NCBI GenBank assembly: GCA_023213395.1
Contig: CM041465.1
Span: forward strand, 239,079,741-239,143,740
Reading direction: 5' to 3'
Length of the DNA: 64,000 nt
From: Cycas panzhihuaensis
Taxonomy: Eukaryota > Cycadophyta
The notes beneath the pieces are model-generated. The model was not told the DNA's origin and searched no databases. It saw only the letters and a list, made by a program, of their open reading frames with translations. The position numbers were made by a program, and so were the translations under genes. Each line of letters opens with the position of its first letter. Positions within the stretch are counted from its first letter, which is position 1. Of the stretch, positions 55,513-64,000 are shown one piece after another.

Positions 55513-57408
55513 GTACCATCTCCTGGTCTATGTGATCCCTCTCCTAGGGACCACATCCCTCAGAGGCTCCTCCTAGGCCTCCGTGAGCTGCCTGCCTCGC
55601 TCCCATTGTCTCATGGTCATCTTAGGGTTGTCGCCACTGTGTGAGTATATGTCCTACTCCTACTTAACCTCAATGCCATCTGAGCCACCAGCTAATCATA
55701 TCGGGCCTGGATACGATCCCTGTCTCCTTGGAGTCTCTCCTCCGTTACTCTGAGGTGCTCTTCGAGTACTGCTATCTAGACTCTGCTCTCGGCATCTCTG
55801 CCTACTCTACCCTATGCCTCTAGGGACTACACCCATCCACGTAGCTCATCCCTCTCGCACCACGCCTCATCTCGCTCCTGCTGCAGCTGTCCCCAAAATG
55901 TCATGTGCTCCTAGGACTCTATGGTCCATATGTCTCTTGCCCTCACCAATGGGGTGAATGCCTCCATGTGGGCACTTGCCGCTTTAGGCTCATCTCCTAC
56001 CTGGATGGGTGGTTGCCCCTCTGTATATACCTGATGGAATATCTCCCTCACTATAGCCTCTACCAGTCTCTGAATCTTTGTTGCACCTGCCAATATAACA
56101 TGCCATGTATCAGTATATATATCTCACCATATACCATGATCAAATGAAATCAAATATCTATCTGGATGCCAAATGACTCAGGAAATAGTTAGGTCTCACC
56201 TACTGTGGCCACCGTCTCCTCTGGTCGTGCGGCATCCTCCCCTCCTAGCTCTCCGCTAGCTGCGGGTGCCTCATCCTTGGGCACCTCCTCTACCTGGGCC
56301 TCCCTCCTCACAGGAATTGGCTCAACTCTCGTCCCTCTAGATCCCCTCACGATTCGTAGCCTGCGGGCCCTGGTCATTAGCCCCCTACTCTCATCCGGTG
56401 CTCCTGATGGGCTTGCCTCTCCTCTGGCAACCCTAGATAGACCCTCTGCTCCTCTTACTGTCCCTAAATGACCTACCTCCCCTGTAGGTCATGACGGGCC
56501 AGCCCTATCTCCTCCATCATCTCCATCATCACCATCGTCATCATCTACGGGCACTCTTGCTCCATCCACCTTGTCATCACTGTCCCACCTCACCATCCTG
56601 TATGGCTCTACTACGTAGTATGGTAGGGTGAGGAGGTCCAGTGATGTCACCTCCACTGATCATCAGACATGGGCCCGGTCCTCTATCCCTCTCAATCGAG
56701 TCTGCCACCTGTGGACCATCAGGGCCCGCTCTGTGATGGGGTGTGGTCCTCCTGCTGGTGCCACTACCAGGAAATGATCAAAGAATTAGCACTACATCAG
56801 TATACTATATGACAGCCCACCTCTACCAGTCATCTTGATAGTGTCTAGTTAGGCGACGAGGTTCGCCACTATCAGGGTCGCCCAGTCCATCCTCTCACTG
56901 GCTTCGCAGCAGCATACTGCATCCAACCATCCACCTAGTATCTCCCTATAATTTTGTTTCCAGGAAATCTAGAATAGAATGCACAGTATAATCAGCTTCC
57001 TCACCTGAGGAACTTTGGATATCAGCATGGTCTGGAGGGGAGCTCCCCTCCGCTCCCACCTGTCAGCTCTTGTGAAGAATAGGGCTGCCTCTCTGTGTGC
57101 TACCTTAGTGCTAGCCAGCGTCCCTAGTCTCATCGGCCTCCCAGTCATTAGTACCCCTAGTATCCACCGTATGTCTCTCGGCGTAACCATCACGTCACCT
57201 ACCTAAGGTAGGTAGACTACATGTCTCCTCCTATCCCAATGGGATACGATGTCAACCAATAACCTCTAATCTGATGTATATTGAGGTGTCTTCAAGGCCT
57301 TGTATAGGCTGCACCTCTGCAGGATCTTCCTATCCTCCTGGGACGCCATCTCCATATAACTCAACATAGCCATACCTACATTCTCGTGGTTATCCACCGC
57401 GATGATAG
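55513..57408 (-). pseudogene. TE-E antisense gene: plant-mobile-domain-like protein, spliced
   Basis: Minus-strand gene opposite to gag-pol. Exon 1 runs from about 57408 (after AAG, a decayed acceptor) to 56200, the intron is 56087-56199, and exon 2 runs from 56086 to about 55513. Readable motifs: AVDNHENVGMAMLSYMEM, RLLVDIVSHWDRRR, MVTPRDIRWILGVLMTGRP near 57190, KVAHREAALFFTRADRWERRG, QVRKLIILCILF, MDWATLI near 56890, FFDHFLVVAPAGGPHPI, LMVHRWQTRLRG, then an Asp/Gly-rich acidic run (56490-56560) and a basic RRLRIVRGSRG. Exon 2 has VEAIVREIFHQVYTEGQPP and a charged helix. Plant mobile domains are known in plant host proteins and in antisense ORFs of some Tat elements. Product function unknown. 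Confidence 0.68.
56087..56199 (-). other. Intron in TE-E antisense gene (113 bp, GT-AG)
   Basis: Donor GTAG|GTGAGA, acceptor TTGGCAG|GTGC on the minus strand. Equal in length and position to the TE-B intron. Confidence 0.7.
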
Positions 57409-58591
57409 CTTATCCACATAAAAAATGATCAAAGTTAGCTTCATATCAGTTATCAGCACTCCTTAGTATCTCTCAACTCTCTCTATCTATGATTTGGGGC
57501 TCTTTTGGCCCTCATATCCTGTTTTCTCCTTTTCTGCCTTTATCTGCGAACTTAGCGACTGCTAAGTTCATTTCAGTCCTACTTCACGATCGGGCCCTGT
57601 GGCAATGATCACGACACTGCGATCTTTACCATGGTATGAATGGCGACCCCCCAAAAAGGGGGATTTTTGCCCTAAAAAATAAATAAAAAATTTCTTTTGG
57701 TGGACCCCGTGGGGCCCACCGGACTAGGGCTCCCTAATGCCCAGGTCCCTGCCTCTTTTTAGGTCCAATTCAGGCTCTGAGAGGCCTCTGATTGCCCATA
57801 AGGGACACTAAAATCACATAAAAAAATTATAAAAACCAATGAAATTAAGACTTTGAAATGGGTTGGGTTTAGTGATATCCACTCACTGGATCCGGTCTCG
57901 CTGTCACCATCTCGTCCTATCGATCCTGCTGGCTCTCTCCGCTCTCTGATTCAATGGTCCAATCTCTCCCTGTGTGCCTCTGAAGTTGGGCGGCACTCTA
58001 CTACATAAGGGAATGGCTTTGGTTTCTCATGAGAGCTAGTGAAAATGAATCCATTTTCCCGTTTGATTTCCTTATATAGGCGGGGGCCCCAATGGGCACT
58101 TCTTCCATTTTTGGCTCTGCAACAGTCATTGGGATCGTCCCGTTTCCCTGATTGCCTTTGCCTTCTGGCCCTATCGCCCGTTGTGCTCTCTTGACACCCC
58201 TTTTGTGCTTTCTCGTAGGTGCATTTATAGTGCCTTATTTTTGCACTTTTTTCCCTAAGCCCTTTCGTCTCGTTTTACGTGCCATTCCTGTACATGCTCG
58301 AGTTTATACTCGTTTGGCTCACTTTATCACCCTAGACTCGTTTCTGTAGTCCTTTCTTACTCTTGGGATCCCCCAAAGGGGATGCTTCCCCGTCTGGGGG
58401 CATGTTTTGCTTTCCAAAGTGACCTTTTGGTACCCTAGGAGGCTTTTTCCTCTGACCACTCTCTGATAGTGATCAGATTGCTTGCTCTCACCCTAGGTAA
58501 CCTCATTGCTAGGTCCTCCTACCCTTCACAGTCACTTTTTGCTTGCCTTTCTAGTATCACTTTCTTCACTACCAGGACTTTTGTGTCACCT
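57409..58591. promoter_or_regulatory. TE-E cassette promoter region
   Basis: CCTATATAAG on the minus strand at 58071-58080 is the TATA box for the antisense gene. A stem-loop GAACTTAGC-GACT-GCTAAGTTC lies at 57548-57569 and a weaker inverted repeat (GATCACGACACTGCGATC) near 57607-57624. The cassette ends near 58498, just before the second RNase H. The plus frame 58152-58349 shares the peptide ARVY-RL with TE-A and TE-B. Confidence 0.5.
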
Positions 58592-59014
58592 ATGTCCATC
58601 TACATTTTTACCGACGGTGGAAGCTGCGATAACCCTAGACCTTCTGCCGCTACATGGATTCTCCGTAGCCCTTCTAGACATGATCTCCTGTGCTCTGGGA
58701 TCTTCCTCCTAGAGGCTACTAACAATGAAGTCGAATATATAGCTATTATTGAAGCCCTTACTGATGCTCTCTGTTTCCATCATGGATCCATCATTTTGCT
58801 TTACGACTCTCAAGTTGTGGTGTCTCATCTCACCTAGGTTTACTAGGTGCGATGCCCTCACTTGAGGACTCTTGCTTCCACCGCCAGATCTCTCCTGGCC
58901 CGCTTCTCTTCCATCGATATCCAACATATCCCTCGGGCCCTCAACGCTAAGGTAGATAGTCTCATTCGCCTCATCCTTGAGTGTTGCCTTCCTCTCCTTA
59001 CTGACCATCCCTGA
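58592..59014 (+). pseudogene. TE-E second RNase H (archaeal-type)
   Basis: 141 codons from ATG 58592. IFTDGGSCDNPRPSAATW has the first catalytic Asp, LEATNNEVEYIAIIEAL the Glu, LLYDSQVVVSHLT the second Asp, and LNAKVDSLIRLIL the C-terminal Asp, so the full active site remains. Two TAG codons after SHLT replace Gln codons (compare TE-B ITQVYQV). The order TDGGS, ATNNEAEY, DSQ is that of the archaeal-type RNase H found in Tat elements. It is separated from integrase by 3.8 kb and from its relatives' position by the antisense cassette, so it needs its own transcript, splicing or reinitiation to be made. Confidence 0.85.
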
Positions 59015-59426
59015 GGCTTATCCAGCCGCCCTGTTGCCCAAGCCCAGGTCATTTTGCACTTTACATTGCGACCTGTTCGCACCTCTGAAATCCATCTACT
59101 AATGAGGTTAAACTATGGCACCTACCCCTTACTTACTCTTTTACTTAGTTATGCATGTCTTTCTGCATCTTTTGTGGTGGGGACAGCTCCCTCGCCTTTT
59201 TCATTTTTCCAGTCGGTTCCCAGGTGGCTCATAGGCAGCCCCTATGTTGTCTCCACCACTGCTTTCGTATCCATGTGTTCCTCCATGAAACTCACCGGCA
59301 CCCTTGCCTACTGTTATGGTCTTGATTGATATATTTATATATGCATGTGCTACTGATAGTTGTGTTGCTAACATTCGCCATCGCACCAGGCTTCCGAGTG
59401 ATGAGGCTCTGCTGCTAAGGGGGTAG
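59015..59426 (+). other. TE-E 3' untranslated region and polypurine tract
   Basis: Non-coding. Conserved block with CATGTGCTACTGATAG and CGCACCAGGCTTCCGAGTGATGAGGCTC in pieces near 59346-59410. Polypurine tract AAGGGGGTAG at 59417-59426 abuts the LTR. Confidence 0.8.
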
Positions 59427-62138
59427 TGTTTCCCGGCTTCCAAGAATGGATACGAAATTACCGACTCAGGTAAGTATAGGTATGTTTCTCACCTTATCAT
59501 TGCTTTCTTTTGATGAGTGTTTGCTTACATGTTTGCATGTTTGTGACCTTGTAGACGATTTTGTATTCATCTACACTTATTTAGCCTATGACGACTATAG
59601 CAGGGGCACACTCCCAACAAGTGTGGTACCCTGGTGGCCGTTCCACTTCTCGCATTCTGCCCTCCTTACTCCAGGATCCACTTGGCTTGCACCACCTCTG
59701 CCCGTGTGATGACCCGTCATTGGTAGGTTAACTTGCCACATTGTTTGAATCCTATTTTTGCTCTTCTGAACTTATTTGTTGGCTTGTTTGCCCTCGGGTA
59801 GATATCTCAGCCCCCCATTAGCCTTTTTTGTCATCTACCCATAGCCCAAGCTGGTTGTCTAGGCCAGGTTTTGCCTTTGAGCTAATACTACCATGAATTT
59901 CATGGTATCACCGTAAATTCCATAGTAACCCAGATTTTGCGACAGGATGACTGTTCTAATTTATTTTTTAAAAATCTGCGTGGTATTTTCACATTTATTG
60001 TGAAACTGCCATGTGTCTTGTAACTTAACTTACCTCCAGCTGCACCCTAATCGCTCGCTTTAGGGTTTGGTCTAGGTATTTAAGCCATCATTAACTCATT
60101 TTTAGGATCTTCTTTTGCTCAATTTTTGGATTGCTCCTTAAGGAAACCACCCTATGCTCTACTATTCTCTATTGCTCTACTGCTGCTACAGGACCTGCAC
60201 CTCTCCTCTAGTGCCCAGCTCTCCTTTGATATGACTAGGACATCTTCCTAGCCCTTCACACACCTTTGAGAGGGCCCCTTTGGAGAGATCTCAATGGATT
60301 CTTACCCAGGCATCCATCAAGCGTTCTAAGTGTAGGTGTTCTTCCTCCAACTCCATTAGTAGGGTTCCAAACCTGCTATACCATAGTTTTTGGGCTGATT
60401 TCTTAGCCTCTCCTTAGCAACCTTTGACTAAGGCAAGAGCCTCCCCTCCTCTTCTTAGATATTCATTGATTTGAGCTATTTTCTTATTCAATTTATGCCC
60501 TTTTTTGCTTGTCCTCTTGCTTGGGTTTCTAGAGGTTGTTTTCCTCTTTGTATTGGGCTGTTTTACTCCTATCATTAGTGCCTCCTTGCTTGCATTTGTT
60601 TCTCAAGGCAGTGGCAAAGAGGGGTTGCATAGGGTTTAGGAGAGAGCTGGGTGGATTCCATACCACTTTCCACGCTCCTCAAGCAGCTTTTAGCCCCCCA
60701 AACCTTCCCTCTTACCCCATGCTGTCCTTGGCGCTCAAACAAGGGTTTGTTGGGCCTTCCTTAGCTACTGAAATCAGTGTTGTCACATGTTGCAGCGCTG
60801 GTTTGAGGGCTTGTGCTTCAGTCTGGGCAACTCATGTAAGTCCTGACCACTTGTCCTTTGCCCAACTCCTTTCCTGGCAGCTTGGTTTGCTCTTCATAGC
60901 ACCCCAGCTTGCCATAGGTCCTCTTTGGCTCCTTTCAACTCTCTTGCTACTATTTCTAGCCATCTTTCTTAGCCTTACCCTCATTACCTCATGGATTTTG
61001 GGGGAGGTTGGGGTTGTTCTTTGCAGGAGGTGGGCCACTCTGAGGCTTACCGGTTACTTTGGTTGTCCTCCTTTACATATTATCATCATTGTGTTGATAC
61101 TAATATATACGTGTTTAGGTTTATATTTGTTTTGCATAGACATGTATTGTTAGGATCTTTCCATTGTATGTTAGTACCCTTTCTCTGGAAAGGGGGGAGG
61201 TTGTCATTTACTTGCAGGTATTCGAAAAGCGCAAAGGACCTTTCTCTCTTTCTTCCTTTACCGATAAGTGCTTCCATTCATGTTGTACTTTCATCCTTCA
61301 TTTATTGCTAGTATTTGGTCCCTTTCTTTCCTTGGTTTAATACTCTAGTATTTTTCTAGGGAAGGTAAGGAAGCCCCTCGTTCTGATCCGCCATGACTCT
61401 TCACGCCAGTCACTCCTTATGGAGTAGCTTTGGGTGCCTCTTGGGAGCGCCACCATTATGACACGCTTACGTTCTAGGTACATGCCCTTGCTCCACTTTA
61501 TTACCTTTTTCCTTTTGAGTTCTTTTATATAGTAGTAATTAACTCATTGGAAATAGAAAGGAAATCAACCTTGCTTTGGTTTATACTTTATTTGCTTTAT
61601 TGCTTGCATCTTCTTTTACCGTAGGAAAAGGTCTTAGGAAACCTTCCCTCTCACCTTTTCCCCCTTTTTTGCCATGCAAACTTTCCTCCCTCTTTATTGT
61701 TTGTTTGGTTAGTTTGCCTGCACATACCTTAACCCACCTCCTTGGGTTATCTCTCTTATGTTCTCTTGGTTCCCCACTTAGTCGGATAACCAAGGTGACC
61801 CCATCCATAGGCCACATGCTTGCCTATCCTTCCTTGCTTCCCATTGCTCTAGGGAAACCCTTGAAGGTCTTTCTCCTTCCCCTTCTGGCCATCCAAGGGT
61901 GGGAGGATCCTTCCCTTAGGACAACCCAAGCTAACCCTATGCCTCCTCACCTCTTGTTCGAAGTGGGGGGAACACCCTTTAGTAGCTATATTCCATTTGC
62001 AGGTCCCAAATGCGCGCTCCAGCATACGGGGTGCCCTACGTGGTACTTGCCCTACTTATAGGTCCCTTTCTCGATCATATTATGACCACTCTTACCATTC
62101 TTATTTAGTTAGGTAGTTATCCCATAGATGCGTGTCTA
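59427..62138 (+). repeat. TE-E 3' LTR
   Basis: 2712 bp, TGTTTCCCGG to GTGTCTA. Splice-donor consensus CTCAG|GTAAGTAT at 59470, TATTTAAG at 60077-60084. The open frame 60536-61153 corresponds to 46339-46866 of the 5' LTR. Matches the 5' LTR throughout with scattered transitions. Confidence 0.93.
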
Positions 62139-62143
62139 ACTGC
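62139..62143. repeat. TE-E target-site duplication, right copy (ACTGC)
   Basis: See 45251-45255. The flanks on both sides are consecutive parts of the TE-A linker when compared with TE-E itself at about 51410-51440. Confidence 0.65.
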
Positions 62144-62890
62144 CAACACCAGTAAGAGTGAAATGCATGAGACTAGAGGAAGAAGATACGAGATCTTCTT
62201 CAATGTGGGGTGGATTAGGTATGCCGATGGAGCAAGCCGAGGCGTGAGTAAAAGGGCCTTGACTCGCTTGGTTAATCAGGCGAGTTTGCTTAATAGGTGG
62301 GCGTTCATGGGAAACAACCCTCATCTGTCCATTGTGGATGAATTTAAGCTACCCCCAGCGGGTTGAACAAATGGCTCCCATTTGATCGAGCCATGGTCCA
62401 CCAAAGAGAAGATTGTAGTTGATGTCAATGTCAAGGACTATAATATTAGCGAGGACAGTCTTGTCCTCGAGAGTAAGCCACATCGAAACATATCCTAATG
62501 GAGTCTTTTCGCTACTGTCATAGCCTTGGCAACGCCATGGAACAGGTTCCAGGGCAGAAATACCAAGCTCTTGCATAACACGCAAGGGCATATCATTTGC
62601 AGAAGAACCGTTATCAACAACAGTTCTTCGTAGGGTATAGTCAGGTATATCAATGGTGATGGTGAATGGGAAGTTCCATTGGCGTTCCCTTTTACACTTA
62701 GAGGGGGAGGTCTTTAGGGTTAAAAGAAATAACAAGCTCATGGTTTTAGGTAACACCTAAAGCGTGAATGGGCACATCATTCGATCTTAAAGCTTCCAAA
62801 AGGAGAGTCTATTATTCGGGACAACTCCTCAAAACATCCATCAAGGACATTCCCGCAACGACAGTATGGAGTTCGTCAATGATAGAGAAA
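62144..62890 (-). pseudogene. TE-A protease and proximal linker
   Basis: Open frame 62756-62349 on the minus strand: FPFTITIDIPDYTLRRTVVDN, then GSSANDMPLRVMQELGISALEPVPW, and DIDINYNLLFGGPWLDQMGAICSTRW. The active site is VDNGSS. The part 62348-62144 encodes the linker (ASACSIGIPNP) up to the TE-E insertion point. The frame continues at 45255. Confidence 0.88.
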
Positions 62891-64000
62891 GGCTTACCCT
62901 TCATAGTAGGTTAGGTAAGCAACCTTCGAAAATCGTAATGACCAGGACGTATAGGAATGGCCTTAGGAAGAAGCGGCACTTCCAGAGAGGAGTTCTCCAG
63001 AAGAGGATCGGAGTCTGGAGCAGAAGAAGAGGCATTAGTTGCCTCTTTAGTAGCTTGAGACCGAGTAAGGACATATAGGGAAGTAGCCTCAAGCATTTGG
63101 ATTACCTTCTTTCCCTTGTTCTAGGACTACGAAGGTGAAGGAGTATGTTAGTGAGGGGAACACAAAGAAGAAGATGAATCCTGGGTGCCCTTCCCTTTAT
63201 CGTGGGAAGAATGGGAATTTGGTGATCTTCCCTAGTTCTAGTTATTTTTGGGCTAAGTATTATGATCACATTCCCCATACTTGGGAAACAGATCCCTGTG
63301 GACTAGTTGGTCTAGATTGGGCCTTGAGGCCCATTTAGAGGATGAGTCACGTCAAGGGGTATCCCTGGGATACTAGTCCCTACAACGTGAGTCATCATGG
63401 AAACACTCCTCGTGAATGGAATACCACTTCTTCTTAAGTAAGGAATCCATCTTCCTCGCTTGAGAGGACTGGCCATTACCATTCCTAGGGAGGGAAGCTT
63501 GGGTAACTTACAAAATTTGTTTGTTAGAAGTTGGTGATGAAGGATCTTACAGTATAAGTTCCTTCATTATACATTTGAATAAACGTATAGCGGATGTAAG
63601 TAGATCTAGGGTCTTCTCAGTTAGATGAGAAGATGACCTAGAAGATTGTTGCGGTTTGGTTTCTTTAGTTTGAGGTGGTATCTCACATTGTTGTAAGGGC
63701 TTGAGGGGCTTCTTGAGTCAAGCCTAGATCTCAATAGCCTCAAGCGCTAAACACTTTATGATGGCAGAGTTGCATGTAGTTGCCCCCATCTTAAGGACTT
63801 CTACATGGACTTCAGGGCGAAGTGCATTAATGAAGAGATCCCTCTTCAATTCCTTAGGCAAAGTAGCCTTAGTGGAATGAAGAAGGTCATGAAATCGTCG
63901 CACAAAGTCATGATTCATCTCATCGTGACCTTGTTTTAGCGAAAGAAGAGATTTCATTCTACTTTCGAATGGGCAAGCAACATCAAAATAATTGATGAAC
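62891..64000 (-). pseudogene. gag: TE-A gag, C-terminal part (cut by window edge)
   Basis: Minus-strand gag. MKSLLSLKQGHDEMNHDFVRRFHDLLHSTKATLPKELKRDLFINALRPEVHVEVLKMGATT is open at 63957-63724 (given here in family terms: the central gag helices). The Cys/His knuckle WYSIHEECFHDDSRC lies at about 63430-63380. Spacer to protease follows down to 62890. The N-terminal half lies beyond the window. Confidence 0.85.

Larger units (their letters stand above)
45256..62138 (+). mobile_element. TE-E: most complete Tat-type Ty3/gypsy element
   Basis: 16.9 kb, LTRs 2709 and 2712 bp. All family modules are present in order: primer site, gag, protease, RT, RNase H, integrase, G-tract block, antisense cassette, second RNase H, polypurine tract. 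More than 20 stop codons interrupt gag and pol, while frame shifts are rare. It lies in TE-A in the opposite orientation. Confidence 0.93.
1..64000 (-). mobile_element. TE-A: outermost Tat-type Ty3/gypsy retrotransposon, split into three pieces
   Basis: This is the oldest element and the host of all the others. Its visible pieces are 1-1465 and 36219-37215 (3' LTR), 37216-45255 (3' internal part) and 62144-64000 (protease and gag); the 5' end lies beyond the right edge and the end of the 3' LTR beyond the left edge. It reads on the minus strand in the order gag, protease, RT, RNase H, integrase, antisense cassette, second RNase H, polypurine tract, LTR. TE-B interrupts the LTR and TE-E interrupts the protease-RT linker; removing each rejoins homologous sequence, as judged by comparison with TE-E and TE-D. 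It is heavily decayed, for example with NE in place of the two catalytic Asp of its RT. Confidence 0.85.

Noticed and set aside
55144-55644. 166-codon frame with an alternating Ile-Tyr run
   Set aside because: It translates an AT microsatellite and a non-coding block; other copies have no such frame.

Overview
The window is plant nuclear DNA from what is probably a large, repeat-rich seed-plant genome. It holds only LTR retrotransposons: I found no host gene, no tRNA or rRNA gene and no CRISPR array. Evidence for a plant is the Ty1/copia element primed by initiator tRNA-Met, the Tat-type Ty3/gypsy elements with an extra RNase H and an antisense plant-mobile-domain-like gene, and decay by C-to-T/G-to-A change of the kind heavy methylation causes. 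I cannot name the species.

The 64 kb resolve into one stack of five nested elements; four insertion junctions can be read from target-site duplications (TSDs). TE-A (minus strand, oldest, Tat-type Ty3/gypsy) is the outer host: 1-1465, 36219-45255 and 62144-64000, with its ends outside or at the window edges. TE-B (plus, same family, 1466-36213, TSD GATGT) sits in TE-A's 3' LTR. TE-C (plus, Ty1/copia, 13035-33765, TSD TCTAC) sits in TE-B's 3' LTR. TE-D (minus, Tat family, 19606-32797, TSD CTACC) sits in the RNase H region of TE-C and is the youngest. TE-E (plus, Tat family, 45256-62138, TSD GCTAC/ACTGC, probably once GCTGC) sits in TE-A between protease and reverse transcriptase.

The Tat family is built as: LTR of about 2.5-2.7 kb; primer site resembling the complement of a tRNA-Arg 3' end; gag; DNG-type protease; reverse transcriptase; RNase H; integrase; a short G-tract block; a cassette of about 3 kb holding an antisense gene; a second RNase H of sense orientation; polypurine tract; LTR. 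TE-E is the only copy with every module. TE-B has lost RT-RNase H-integrase and carries about 0.4 kb of unrelated sequence there. TE-D lacks exactly the antisense cassette. TE-A is split by TE-B and TE-E. All coding regions are broken.

The most interesting system is the antisense cassette. It encodes a plant-mobile-domain-like protein on the strand opposite to gag-pol, has a GT-AG intron of 113, 113 and 111 bp at the same place in three copies, a probable further upstream acceptor, and a TATATAAG box upstream in all three. It looks like a self-contained gene with promoter and intron, carried in the one orientation that protects its intron from splicing during retrotransposition. The second RNase H lies beyond it, far from pol. 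Other signals are GGTACC-centred palindromes shared by the LTR and the cassette, a splice-donor consensus about 45 nt inside the LTRs, and two contrasting damage signatures (transition-only nonsense in TE-B and TE-E; indel patches at CHG sites and homopolymers in TE-C and TE-D, which suggests base-calling error).
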